DNA of 64,000 nucleotides from Cavia porcellus (taxonomy: Eukaryota; Chordata; Mammalia; Rodentia; Caviidae): assembly GCF_034190915.1 (NCBI RefSeq), contig NW_026947484.1, positions 75,285,482 through 75,349,481 of the forward strand. Reading direction: 5' to 3'. Below, in pieces: positions 11,770 through 21,405 of the stretch; position 1 is the stretch's first letter; each line of letters starts with the position of its first letter. Below the pieces are notes generated by a model. That model was not told the origin of the DNA, made no database searches, and saw only the letters and a list, made by a program, of their open reading frames with translations. Position numbers and translations under genes: made by a program.

Positions 11770-11985
11770 ACTGTTTATTTAGCACCTACGCCATGCCAGG
11801 CCAGCCCTGCATGTCACTTAATCTTGTCCTCACTCAGCATAGTGAGGTGAATGCATTACCAGCCTCATTTTTCCATAGGGCCCTACACTGGAAGCTATCT
11901 GTTCAAAAGTCCCTTCTTCCCAGCAGGAAGCCCCAAAGTGCTTGCAGAGAGGACAATCCTACCCTTTGTCTTATTTCTGAATTGT
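11770..11985 (+). mobile_element. MIR SINE
   Basis: GTTTATTTAGCACCTACGCC, ATGCCAGGCC, ACTTAATCTTGTCCTCACT, GTGAGGTGAATGCATTACC, then a short block with CAGGAAGCCCC. Direction opposite to the copies at 42.0 and 61.1 kb. Confidence 0.65.
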
Positions 11986-12151
11986 AGAGTATGCTCTGTA
12001 TTACACATACCCTCCCTCAGCCCCAGGAATCCCAAAGCTGAAAGAACTCAATGTACATTTGAAAATGTTGAGGTCCACCAGACTCAACTTTCTGTGTCCC
12101 TACAGGGTCTGGTAACATTGATGCTCGCTAAGTACTAAAAAAGCTCCAGCT

Positions 12152-12240
12152 GTGGGCTGAGACGCGCTCTTGAAAGCATGCATGCTAGAGGACCTGGGCC
12201 AGGTAAAATGCTTGGCACCATTAAAAGAGAAAAAGAGAGA
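12152..12240 (+). mobile_element. Decayed ID SINE
   Basis: GGGCTGAGACGCGCTCTTGAA, GCATGCATGCTAGAGGACC and a GA-rich tail; assignment is weak in the middle. Confidence 0.5.
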
Positions 12241-12454
12241 GAAAGGGTTGGATGAGAGAGAATGGGAATTGCAGCAGCATTTCAGGGGGGAAAAATTCCC
12301 CATTCAACAGTCTTTGGCAGTAGCTCTCAAGAAGCCTTGAGGAGCATCTCTCAGAAGCCACTGTTGCCTTTGGGAAAAAAAGCACCGCTCCCCTTCTCCC
12401 ATCACCCTAGAGCCCCTTGTCCATATTCCTAAATAGCACTTGTTTGACTATTTG

Positions 12455-12645
12455 TGGGGAGGGCATTTACTAAGGATTGAACCCGGGGCCTTCACACTGA
12501 ACTACAGTGGATTCCCAGTCCTTATTTTTCAGGCAGTCTCATTAAGTTGATAAATTGTCCAGGATAGGCTCAACATTGTCATCTCCAGCCTCAGCCTCAG
12601 CCTCCTGGAGCGCTGGGACTACAGGTGTGGCCACTACACCTGGCT
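12455..12645 (-). mobile_element. B1-dID dimer
   Basis: ID arm AAGGATTGAACCCGGGGCC, then B1 arm CATCTCCAGCCTCAGCC, GAGCGCTGGGACTACAGGTG. The CAGCCT unit is triplicated inside. Confidence 0.85.
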
Positions 12646-13779
12646 GCACAGGACTCAATTACTTGCACGTTTTCCCCAACAGGCCTGTGTGGTAAGGGCT
12701 TGTGCCTCCTCCCATCTTTCCGTCTCCCACACTGGAGTTATTCCTAAAAATTCAGTGAATAAGCTAATGGCATTGTCTTGGATAGGATATTAAAAGACAC
12801 TCTGCTACCAATGCAATTACTACTAATTCCGTACTAATTTCTCACTTAAAAGTTATCTCTTCCCAGGTGTGCCTGGTGGACGTTACCTCCTGTCTCAGAA
12901 ATAACCATGTCAAAGGCAGACCCGGTTTCCAAAGGGATTGGCGCACACCCAGCAGACCACCTAGACAGCCGAAGAAAGGGGCCTCTTTTCCCTCCCTGCT
13001 GGGATTCCAGGGCTGAGGAAGCCAGTACACGCAGCACAGGGTAGTGTCTATCTAGGAGGCGATGACTCTTTGCTGGGAACTTCAGGGAAACCACAAGCAC
13101 TATTACTCAGACCAAACAGCTGTCAGGGAAGTAGCTCTGCCTGAGAACTGAAGCTAAAATAGAGGTGGGAGGGTGTATTCCATTACTAAGCCCTGGAGTA
13201 TTCACTCCCGAATCCATCCACATTTCAAGAATGCTAAAAGCCTGTTGCTGAAACCTCTTGATTATTTATAACTTAAAATAAACTACTGTGTAAAAACAGA
13301 GACACGACCAATGAAGACATAAAATTAAAGGAACTAGTGACAGGTAAGATAATACCAGAGTGCAAAGCTGGCATCCCTCTTTCTGTGGCTTCTTCCAAAA
13401 CCCTACTTCCATTACCTACTGAAGATTGGAACTCCGTACAGCAGAGGTAGCTAATTTAAAAAGGAAAATAAGGATTTTGGCTCCCAATAAATTGTCACAG
13501 TTATTTGATCCTCAATACATTTGTCAGTGTTGTTAACTTTGCATTGAGTGCGGCTTAAAACAGAACACAGAAGCATACAGAAGGCGATAACAGTCCTAAC
13601 AAAACACCAGCACAAGCACAGAAACCCACAAACAGTTCAAGACAGTCTTTACCTCCTTGAGACTTAATCTCAACCCCAAGTGACTTCACAGTAAAGAATT
13701 CAGGAGCCCCAGAGGCCAGAAGCCACCATCTCCATCCCGGGAAGTCTCCCTTTCCCGGCGTCCCACCCTCAGGTGGGAG
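12646..13779. other. TJP2 intron 1 next to exon 1, repeat-free
   Basis: About 1.1 kb without SINEs directly downstream of the first exon. CpG-poor until about 13,740. A possible place for intronic regulatory elements; nothing specific seen. Confidence 0.4.
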
Positions 13780-13854
13780 AATCCTAGCTTTTCACCGAGC
13801 GAGAGAAGGGAACAAACTTCGGGGCGCACCCGCCGCGGCGCAGGAGACACTTAC

Positions 13855-13914
13855 GCGGTACCAGGCTGACAGCTCCCGCCGCGGCGGGAACCCGCGCTCT
13901 CCGCGCACCGGCAT
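13855..13914 (-). CDS. TJP2: TJP2 (ZO-2) first coding exon, isoform A type
   Basis: Encodes the first 20 residues of tight junction protein 2, a MAGUK scaffold (PDZ, SH3 and guanylate-kinase-like domains) that links claudins and occludin to actin at tight junctions. Seen: on the minus strand ATG at 13,914 opens [20 protein letters not shown], then GTAAGTGT at 13,854, a strong donor, in phase 0. Human ZO-2 begins, from memory, [20 protein letters not shown], so 17 of 20 residues agree (E for D at 6, A for G at 17, Y for L at 19). The ATG has G at -3. No PDZ domain is here; it belongs to the next exon, which lies outside the window. Known: TJP2 has two promoters giving ZO-2A (with this exon) and ZO-2C (without it). 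The frame stays open for 123 codons upstream to another ATG at 14,283, but that part is GC-rich, low-complexity sequence and is probably 5' UTR or promoter. Confidence 0.9.
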
Positions 13915-14198
13915 CTCTGCGCGGGGGCCGCAGCTCCGGGGCCCGGTCCTCCTCCGCTCGTCTTCGAAGCCGCCGCTCAGCCGTCGAACCCGCAGCCCCA
14001 GTCGCCGGAGCGCCCACCGTCCGGAGCCACTCCTTTGTGCCTTCTTCAGCCACAGGGGCGGCGTCGGCCCGCCCCCAGCCGCAACGCGCAGCCAGTGCGC
14101 TCGCCGCGCAGCCAGGCCCGGGAAACTCTCAAACCGGCCGCTACCACCACCGCGCCGGCCGGAGGGGGTGCTCGCCGGCGCCGCAGCACCGAGGCCCC

Positions 14199-14243
14199 CG
14201 GGGCGGGTCGCGTCACGTGCAGAGTTCCCGGCTGAGGGCGGGG
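14199..14243. promoter_or_regulatory. Cluster of GC boxes and an E-box in the TJP2 island
   Basis: GGGGCGGG near 14,199-14,206 and GGGCGGGG at 14,236-14,243 are Sp1-type GC boxes. Between them the palindrome CACGTG lies at 14,214-14,219 inside CGTCACGTGC, a USF/MYC-type E-box. All three lie 285-330 bp upstream of the TJP2 ATG on the minus strand, a plausible core-promoter position. Motif match only. Confidence 0.45.
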
Positions 14244-14530
14244 AGGGTGAGAATGGAGCATCGAAAGGAGGGCCCCGAGGCACGGGCGTCCTGCAGCACC
14301 CGCGCCCGCACCTCCCCCCCTCCGAGCTGGCCGATGGTTCGCTCCGCAGCTAGCCCCAGAGCCTGCAGGTCCGGCTCCGAGCGCGCCCCGGGGAAAGCGC
14401 TGCAAGTTTGGAGAGCTCGAGTTTCGCCCGAGGTCGCACGGACATCCCGCAGGAGCGCTTGGCCGGGAGGACTGCAAGGCCTCGCGCTAGCAGCGCAGCG
14501 TTCCTCTTTCAAAGTTCAGAACTGAGAAGA

Positions 14531-15740
14531 CCCCCCACAGTTTCCCTGGCTAGAGGCCTGCGGAGGCAACCAACACACACACAGCAGTGTTACCCCAGAT
14601 TCCTCAGGCGAGCAGCTGCTTACCCAAATTCCGAACGTATAAGATGTTCATAGTAAATATTAAAACAGGACTTCTCAGGACAGTGTACCTGACAGGTTAC
14701 CTCTTTGGCAACACTCCAATAGAGATACCGAATGAAATCGCTTTATCGTCATCAGCTTGTGACAGACCCAGTAGGTCACAAAGGCTTATCTGGCAGGATT
14801 TGCCTAATTTGTCTCAGCATATTCATTCGGTTCCAAGGACCTTATGTGCAAAGGCTTGTGCAAGTAAATTAAGTATCTTTATTTCAGGAGTCTAGAAATG
14901 TCACAAGGAGAAGGTAAAGGTAAGAGAGAGGTCTGGTAGCCTCCCCGTGACCAAATCCAGATGCGCACATCAGCTAGCTCTGAAAGGTTGCTTCACTTCC
15001 TATCAAAACACGCTTGGCAGTTTACGCAGAACAAGTCTTGCACATGCCTCTCTGAAAGTGTTACACTTTTGGCCTCGTTTCGAGTGCCTTAAGTCTACAC
15101 CTCAATAAAAAGCACTGTGAGTAATATTCCCCCACGTCACCTCTGGTCTCGCGACTGAGACATTGCAAGGGCTGCGCTCTTGCTGCAGGGTGTTACTCTA
15201 GACATAAGCACCTATTTTAAAAAATGGTCCTCTAATTAGGTGGTGCTGACTGGTCACAGTAATGACAGCACTGGGGAGCTGGTCACACCTTACTGCTGTG
15301 AGCTTACACCACTAGTATTTAAAAGGAAGAAAAGATCTAGAATATGGCAATGACATCATACGGAATGATTCCAGTTTCCCTCTAGAGTGGGTTTATAATG
15401 ACCACTGGCTACCTAAGGGTCTTTACATTTAAACTAACAAAAATGAAAGGAAACGAAATTTCAGTCACAGTAGTCACATTTCAAGTGCTCAGGAGCCACA
15501 TGTGGCTCATGGCTGCCACACTGGACAGTGCAGCCATAGAATATTTTCATCATAACTATGCTACTCCAAATGATGACATATTTTAAAAGCTAAAGTGTCA
15601 TGCTTCTGGCAAAAACCCGACAGTAAGCATTCAATAAATAATTTGATCGATACCCTAGCTTTGCTACTGACAGTGTAACTCAATCTAACTCTTTGAAGAA
15701 ACAATTTATTGGTCTATTTATTGGGCTGGATGTTTTTAAA
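14531..15740. other. Repeat-free region upstream of the TJP2 promoter
   Basis: Over 1.2 kb with no recognised repeat. Contains GATAAGC-like and TGACATCA-type short motifs, but no exon. Its clean state beside a promoter suggests regulatory constraint, which only alignment could show. Confidence 0.4.
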
Positions 15741-15754
15741 GCTACATTCCTAGC

Positions 15755-15962
15755 CTTCCCCAGACACACACACACCCAGGACAGAGGTTTGAACTCAGGG
15801 CCTTCAAACTGAACTACATCCATCCTTAACCCTTTTTAATTTTTGATGTTGTCTCATTAAGTCATTAAATTGCTGACATTGAGCTTGAATTTGACATCCT
15901 CCTGCCTCACCTCTACTTCCAGAGTGCTGGGATTACCAGCCTGTGCCACCATAACCAGCTAA
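15755..15962 (-). mobile_element. B1-dID dimer
   Basis: GGTTTGAACTCAGGGCCTTC (ID arm), a TTTTTAATTTTTGATG linker, then CATCCTCCTGCCTCACC and AGTGCTGGGATTACCAG. It is the SINE closest to the TJP2 promoter on the upstream side. Confidence 0.85.
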
Positions 15963-16013
15963 CTAGGTATTTATTGGATAAAAATTCTTTCTACAAACAC
16001 ATTAGAGGACAGA

Positions 16014-16235
16014 GGCCTGGGCCAAAACATAACTCAGCAGCATAGTGCCTGCCTGGCAAGCATAAGGTCCTGAGTTTGATTCCTGGTACAAAAAAAAAAA
16101 AAAAAAAAGCAAGCCTGCCAGAGGTGGTGCTGCATTCCTGTAATCATAGCAGTCTGGGAGGCTGAGGCAGGAGGATTGCAAGCCCAGAACCCAAGCTGGG
16201 CAACTGAGCAATTTAAGGAGACCCCATCTGGATTC
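16014..16235 (+). mobile_element. ID SINE followed directly by a B1
   Basis: ID at 16,014-16,108 (CATAACTCAGCAGCATAG, GAGTTTGATTCCTGGTAC, poly-A); B1 at 16,110-16,235 (CAGAGGTGGTGCTGCATTCC, TCTGGGAGGCTGAGGCAGG). Confidence 0.8.
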
Positions 16236-17205
16236 AGTGCCCAGAACTGCAGAGAGAGGGAGACAGAGACTGACTGTAAATGCTGAGACTGAGGGTATGC
16301 ACAGAGTGGGCTGTAGGCACTCCAAAGGGACTGACACTTCACTGCTACTCAGGAGGACAGGGTTTAGGGAAGGCTCCCGGGAGATTGCAGTGAAGACATA
16401 GCAGGCTTTCTCCTAGGGTTCCAGAGAGCATGGTTGCCCAGACAAGCAGAGGCATTGTTCTCACAGCAGTGCCATCAGCCTGGCATTTTACATGGATCTA
16501 TCAGCTGTGGAAGACAGATTGGGCAGCTGGGTGGGGGTAAGAATATGATCAATAAAAGCTGCATTTTTGTGGGAATGCATATAAAAGATGATACAGCTAT
16601 GAAGTCTGGTGGAACGAGACAAAAGGGAAGTAGGTTCCAGAGAAACTAAGGAAGTAGATCAGCGGGCTGGTGACTGCCTGATGAGTTCCATACAGGGAAG
16701 AGGGAAGTGAGCCCAGGGTGGCTCTCAGGTTCCTTACTCACTCAGGTAGATGATGGTGTCTCTCTCCGACTAAAAAGGAATTCCCAAGTGGGACAGCAGA
16801 TCCCAGGAGGGGCTTGAGGAAAGGGGACAACTTTAGTTACAGATGTATCCACAGCGTTATGGGTCATCCAGGTGGAGCTGTTCAGTATGTAGCCCTTGCA
16901 GTATAGGACTAATTTTGTCATCAAGGTGCATAAACGTGGGTCCGTGTTTATTCTTCAGAATATCTCTATTAATGAATTACTAATTTTAATTTTATGAGTT
17001 TGGTTAAACAGTATTTAAACAAGAAAAATACCACAAAAATAAAGTACTGACTTTTTAATATTTATGCAGTTTTTATTAAAAAGTGTTAAAATTTTCAACA
17101 TTGACTGATTTCTGGTGTGCAAAGTTGAAAAAAGAACACCAGATATACATTACCATATGAACTACAATGACAATACCAGTAGCACGCTACAAAAAAAATA
17201 ATCTT

Positions 17206-17300
17206 GCTGAGGATTTAGCTCAGTTGCATAAGCCCCTGCCTAGCAAGTATGAGGTTGTGAGTTTGATCCCTGGTACAAAAAAAAGAAAAAGAAAAAGAAG
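17206..17300 (+). mobile_element. ID SINE inside the piggyBac repeat
   Basis: GCTGAGGATTTAGCTCAGT and GAGTTTGATCCCTGG are the A and B boxes. It carries the 10-bp duplication AAATAATCTT at 17,196-17,205 and 17,301-17,310 and accounts for the extra length of tandem copy 1. Confidence 0.9.
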
Positions 17301-17339
17301 AAATAATCTTTACTTGTCACATCTAAGGCAGTCTGCACA

Positions 17340-17437
17340 CGTGACACACAATGTTGCATACACACGCATCATTTACACTGACAACACGTGTGTTTTGCTT
17401 TCCTGGCCTTTTTGTAGGACATACTTGACATCTTGGT
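17340..17437 (-). pseudogene. piggyBac cysteine-rich domain, copy 1
   Basis: RCQVCPTKRPGK is read from 17,437, followed by a frameshift and then KHTCCQCK, a stop, and CVCMQH. It is the most damaged copy. The anchor lies at 17,373, 373 bp from copy 2. Confidence 0.6.
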
Positions 17438-17699
17438 GGTATTGCTGTTTTGTCAAAAACTCCTTAGTATATTATACAGTGTGTGGTTCACAGGAACATA
17501 AAATATCAATAAAATAAATTATTAAATTCTTAATATGTGTTATGCATTTAGAATAGACACCAATATTTTCACATCAGCTGTGTATCTCCTTACAAAACCT
17601 AAAAAATAATATCAGAAATAAATTCCTATATGAACTACAATGAAAATACCAATACAACTTTACCACAAAAATAAGCTTTCCTTCAATTGTCACACCCAA

Positions 17700-17830
17700 G
17701 CAGTCTTCACACCTGACAACTGCATGTTCCATGCACATGTCTCACTTACACTGACAGCACGTGTGCTTACTTTCCTGTGTGGCTTGTTACCTCTCCTCTT
17801 TCCTTGTTTTGTAGGAACTTCCTACTATAT
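17700..17830 (-). pseudogene. piggyBac cysteine-rich domain, copy 2
   Basis: The minus strand reads KHTCCQCK, a stop, then DMCMEHAVVRCEDC, the same zinc-ligand spacing as copy 3 with one stop and an upstream frameshift. It lies 337 bp from copy 3, measured at the shared TTACACTGA anchor (17,746 and 18,083). Confidence 0.65.
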
Positions 17831-18059
17831 TATACAATATGCATTTAGCAGGGAATAAGAGATCAATAAAATAAAATAAAATATGTAATGAGTGCTTAGA
17901 CATCAACATTTTCACATCATGTTTATTTGCTTGCAAAACCTAAAAGGTATCAAAAGTAAAAACCAATGTTAAGTACACTATAAGCATAGACAAAAGCTGC
18001 CACTGAAATACACTTTGCTTTAACGTCACACACAAGGCAGTCTTCATATAAGACAACTG

Positions 18060-18150
18060 CATGTCCCATACACAAGTATCGCTTACACTGAGAGCACACA
18101 TGTTTTGTTTTCCTGTACTGTGTTCTAGGGCACAGTTGACATCTTTTTGT
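18060..18150 (-). pseudogene. piggyBac cysteine-rich domain, copy 3 (closest to the core)
   Basis: One minus-strand frame reads KRCQLCP, about ten residues, then KHVCSQCKRYLCMGH and EDCLVC. This is the C-x2-C … C-x2-C-x4-C-x2-H … C-x2-C zinc-binding pattern that ends piggyBac transposases and binds the transposon ends. It is the best preserved of the three copies. Confidence 0.75.
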
Positions 18151-19238
18151 TTTCCTGTGGCAGTAGGTCTTTGTGATACTGTGCCTGCTTGCTCACCTGT
18201 CGGCTCACCAGTATGCTCCACAATTTTTTTTACGTAGTTCCGTGGGCAGAAACATTTTGTTTTTCCTCTGCTGTAAAGAATCACTTATGTGACCCAGTCT
18301 CAATCCTCTAAGAAAATTTCCCCCTCATATTTTCAGTTATTTTCTTCGTAAACTATCAAACTATTTATGCCACACAGGTTTAAGAGTGAGTAAACACAAC
18401 CACTAACCAATGCTTTGTGTTACAAGTGACATCATAGTTGCTGCATAACTCATCAAAAACATCTATGCACATGTGGTTTCATTATTGAAAGGTTTTTTTC
18501 ACATTTTTTTATTTAAAGAGAAAAAAAGAAAGGAAATTTTTAAAAAAGCAGTAAAAGGTTACAAATAATACAGAACTTCAAGGAAAAAATACAGTAAGAT
18601 ATGACTAGTTAATGGGTTACATATTGTCATCTTTGAAATAGTTGTCCAAATTATAAAATTAAAGCATGTAAAGTGAACATTCATACAATGAGATTGCAGA
18701 CAGTGCCGATCAATGATCCAACAAAAGTTCAGTAATATGGATTTCCATCCTACACACTCAAACATACATGCAGTTATATCCCTTAACCACCTTCCTTTCC
18801 TCTCTTTTTAATAACAATTACACTTTTTGGGTTTTTTCACTCCCACAATTCTTATTATTTTTTTGGAGAGAATAAAACCTAATGAAGCTAAACAAAACAG
18901 AGTTGGTTAGAACAAAAGGATGGGCATAGTACATGATGTAAAAATAGAATATCAGGTGATCTAAACTGGTTACCATTGTGCCTCTTGCTATTTTAAAAAA
19001 AAAAAAGTTGCCTATATCATCAGGTATAATAGAACTGATCAAAACAGTACAGAACAAGACCAATAAAACCTACACTGGAGACCTTACAGGATTTCCAAAG
19101 AAGATAATAGTCAAACCATAATGGGCATCTTAGTGAATCTTATTGCCTTCAAAGTGGTTGGCTATCCCTCAAACTTGATACTATCAAACAAAATAGAATA
19201 TAGTAAAATCTGACAGAACAAGATGGGGACATCAATAC

Positions 19239-19411
19239 TGAAAGTTTTGCTGGGTGTGGTGGTGTACTCCTGTAATCCCAGTACTCAGGAGGCTGAGGCA
19301 GAAGGATTGTTGCAAATTCAAGACCAGCCTGGGCTACAAAGTGAGCCCAAAGCCAGCCTGAATTACATAGTGAGACCCTGTCTCAAAAAAGACACACACA
19401 CACAAAAAGTT
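19239..19411 (+). mobile_element. B1 SINE with internal duplication, in the piggyBac remnant
   Basis: GCTGGGTGTGGTGGTGTACT, GTACTCAGGAGGCTGAGGC, two GCCAGCCTG blocks (GACCAGCCTGGGCTACAAAG and AGCCAGCCTGAATTACATAG), ending GTCTCAAAAAAG. AAAGTTT at both sides may be the target duplication. Confidence 0.9.
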
Positions 19412-19740
19412 TCCATCTCAGCCTTCCATTTTGTTGAGGTTTCCCTATCAATAGTTCCATCATGATGAAATGTTGACACCCATGGTACCTGTTTGCTTTT
19501 CTTTGTCATATATGAGGCCAATATTATATCCTTCTGAAATTCAAAGATTGTACTATACAATTCTCTGTTTTGAAATTGTAGCATCTCATAGAATTTCTGC
19601 TTTGTTCCTATGTACAGCTCCTGCACTGGTCAACCTGTGCTCTGTTACGAAGGTAACATCAATTGGAAATCCGTAAACCAATTGTGAAATGCAACATTCA
19701 GATTAGTTTGGGAGATGGTAGTAACAAGTCTGTTCACAAC
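19363..19740 (-). pseudogene. piggyBac transposase catalytic-core fragment
   Basis: Reading downward from 19,740: NDVVNRLVTTISQTNLNVA, then HNWFTDFQL at 19,686-19,660, then after a stop and frame change RNKAEI and an 87-codon open piece with FEFQKDIILASYMTKKSKQV and PWVSTFHHDG. The family pattern is DNWFTS…L…GTxRxNK…LxSYxPKKxKxVxxLST. The Asp before NWFT is the second catalytic residue of piggyBac enzymes; here the codon at 19,686-19,684 is CAC (His). A B1 interrupts the following region at 19,239. Clearly dead. Confidence 0.72.
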
Positions 19741-19817
19741 ATCATTTGGTTTCTTATTGTATGAGTAAGGACCTCATGGCTAAGTTCCAAGATAAGTGTC
19801 TAAATTTAAAGAATAAG

Positions 19818-19904
19818 GGGTCAGGAATATAGCTCAGCAGTTCAGCCTCTGCCTGGTAAGTACCAGGCCGTGAGTTTGATCCCCAGTACAAAAAAAAAAA
19901 AAAG
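19818..19904 (+). mobile_element. ID SINE inside the piggyBac core
   Basis: AGGAATATAGCTCAGCAG and GAGTTTGATCCCCAG are recognisable, followed by poly-A. Imperfect flanks AAAGAATAAG and AAAGAGTAAG suggest the target duplication. Confidence 0.85.
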
Positions 19905-19978
19905 AGTAAGTCTTAACATCTACAAGTTGACAATTGTTTTCTATGTCTTTTATATTCCTGCTATTACTATGAGAAATC

Positions 19979-20022
19979 CGTGCTAAGTGCAACCAACCTA
20001 TGAATACTTCTATTTCAGCTAG
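19979..20022 (-). pseudogene. piggyBac transposase EIxxFIG segment
   Basis: The minus strand reads LAEIEVFIGWLHLAR, matching the conserved E-I/L-x-x-F-I-G-x-L-x-L stretch near the start of the piggyBac transposase domain. A stop codon lies just before it and the reading frame differs from that of the N-terminal fragment, so the gene is broken here. Confidence 0.6.
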
Positions 20023-20130
20023 TCAAATGTCATAATACATTCTTAAATATGGCTATTAGTGCATACAGAAGTATGTTTACTTGCATTTCAGCCTTTCTGT
20101 TTTTCACAGCATCTTGTAGCATTTTGTCTA

Positions 20131-20409
20131 TTATAATTCCCAACACTGAATGGCAGTGCTGACATCCTGTCCAATGCATTTTACCCCCACCAAGAACTTC
20201 ACTATGGTTTCCAACCTAGCTCTAACATTGTCTTCTTGCACTTGTTTGCATGGCCATTTTGCAATATTCCTACTAGTCAAATATTTACTCATACTGCTGT
20301 GTTCTTCATCATTTGAATCAAGGAGATCTACATTCCCAATGTCTGTATCAGTCAATTCTTGCTCCATTTCACTGTCACAGGAACTTTGGCTCATGTGGCC
20401 AATGTCCAA
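20131..20409 (-). pseudogene. piggyBac transposase N-terminal fragment
   Basis: An open stretch of 92 codons begins MDIGHMSQSSCDSEMEQEL and continues through an acidic run (DTDIGNVDLLDSNDEEHSS). A Ser/Asp/Glu-rich N-terminus is typical of piggyBac-like transposases. Taken alone it would not be diagnostic; its assignment rests on the core motifs that follow on the same strand. The frame is lost before the next recognisable motif at 20,022. Confidence 0.55.
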
Positions 20410-20639
20410 GTCGTTGTCATCATAATCATCATCCTGTCCACCACTATTCTGTTATAAAAGCATGTATTTTACCACAATGGAACATCTTCATGACCTATGC
20501 ATGAGGAATCTGATGGTTCACTTTTGACTTTTACCAAAATTTGCAAATTTGTTTTTTTGTGTGCCATTGTACTGATTTGGACTACTTCTACCAGAAAAAG
20601 CAAAAGAAATTTTTTTGTTTTTTTTTTTTTTTTTAAAAC

Positions 20640-20952
20640 AAATTTTGGGGTAGTATGGGTCTACTGGACCCTCCGTGATGCTCAGGTAAACATATGCAAA
20701 ACCAGTGGGACAAAGCATAAAGTTGGGTCCAATTCCCATTTTCCCATTTTTGTACATATGCATGCACACTCCTTGCTGTTCATCATACCACGTGGATAAA
20801 CACAGGACCTGCTTAGTGTATCCCTCAGGGAAAGGTACTGAGATGTGTAGCCAGCTACTGCAGTACAAATTTACAGTAGAAAAGTAAGAGATGGGCCCAC
20901 CGGACCCAGTCTTACACACAGTCATGCGATACTGATGAGTATTTGGGTACAA
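20640..20952 (-). other. Unidentified block beside the piggyBac remnant
   Basis: GGGTC…GGACC pairs occur near 20,657 (GGGTCTACTGGACC) and 20,892 (GGGCCCACCGGACCC), about 235 bp apart. Short GGGTC/GACCC palindromes are common near ends of some piggyBac elements, so this may be its 5' noncoding part. A 144-codon minus-strand frame across it shows no recognised domain and ends in a poly-T-encoded lysine run. Confidence 0.3.
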
Positions 20953-21260
20953 AGCTTAGAGATAGAGGAAAAGATATGGGAATCACTGAAATAGTGAAAA
21001 CTGAAGTCATGCACAGACAGGTCATGTGAGGAGAGGAAACTGTGCAGAGGCCTGATGTAGGTTGAAGCCAGAAAGGACTAAGGACAGGGCCTCTCTATGG
21101 GAATGCCAAGATGCAAGGCAATAAAGCACTGCCAGAAAGGGTAGGAAAAAGTTCTACCAAACAGTGTCCAAAAAGTCAAAGGAAAAATAAATTTCAGGAA
21201 GGGGAGCCTAGTCAACAACTTGGAATCCTGAGGAAGTCAGTTAAGATCAGAACTCAGAAT

Positions 21261-21405
21261 ACACCGGGCATGGTGGCACATGCCTGTAACTCAGCACTTA
21301 TGAGGCTGAAGCAGGAGAATCCCAAGTGCAAGGCCAACCCAGAGTACCTAGCAAGACACTGCATGAAGAAACAACTAAACAAAACAAAGCTAAACTAAAC
21401 TAAAA
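21261..21405 (+). mobile_element. B1 SINE
   Basis: ACACCGGGCATGGTGGCACAT, CACTTATGAGGCTGAAGCAGG, then a tail of AAACTAAACTAAAC units. Confidence 0.8.

Larger units (their letters stand above)
13780..14530 (-). promoter_or_regulatory. TJP2: CpG island promoter of TJP2
   Basis: This is the only long CpG-dense stretch in the window; CpG is rare on both sides. It surrounds the TJP2 first coding exon, so it should hold the transcription start and 5' UTR on the minus strand. I see no TATA box at a suitable place, as expected for a broad CpG-island promoter. The long open frames on both strands here (up to 163 codons) are effects of high GC content. The exact start site cannot be read from sequence. 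Confidence 0.85.
17094..18150. repeat. Threefold tandem repeat of the piggyBac 3' portion
   Basis: Besides the cysteine-rich segments, flanking noncoding sequence repeats: TATGAACTACAATGA near 17,157 and again near 17,628; a TATTATACA block followed by ATCAATAAAATAAA in copies 1 and 2; and TTTTCA(C)A(T)CA anchors near 17,094, 17,568 and 17,911. Spacing is 474 bp (about 368 without the inserted ID) and 343 bp. Copies have diverged, so the duplication is old. Confidence 0.7.
17090..20430 (-). mobile_element. Degenerate piggyBac-family DNA transposon
   Basis: The minus strand keeps pieces of a piggyBac-type (DDE_Tnp_1_7) transposase in the right order: an acidic N-terminus, an EIxxFIG segment, a HNWFTD catalytic-core segment with its downstream strand (…SYMTKKSKQVPWVSTFHHDG), a weak helical part, and a C-terminal cysteine-rich domain. 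Stops and frameshifts are many. Only about 300 bp separate the EIxxFIG and NWFTD segments, part of it an ID insertion, where an intact enzyme has several hundred, so the middle is deleted. Two ID elements and one B1 have landed in it. TTAA-flanked inverted ends were not located, so both borders are approximate. Confidence 0.75.

Noticed and set aside
1..13850. Search for the next shared TJP2 exon (PDZ1 start) on the minus strand
   Set aside because: No sequence coding MEELIWEQ-like residues was found; intron 1 of TJP2 is known to be long, so the exon should lie beyond coordinate 1.
13784..14525. Long open frames (up to 163 codons) on both strands of the CpG island
   Set aside because: Outside the 20 TJP2 codons they are Pro/Arg/Ala/Gly-rich with no homology; stop codons are rare in such GC-rich DNA.
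20518..20952. 144-codon minus-strand frame as a separate gene
   Set aside because: It ends in a poly-T-derived lysine run and has no recognised domain; it is more simply noncoding DNA beside the piggyBac remnant.
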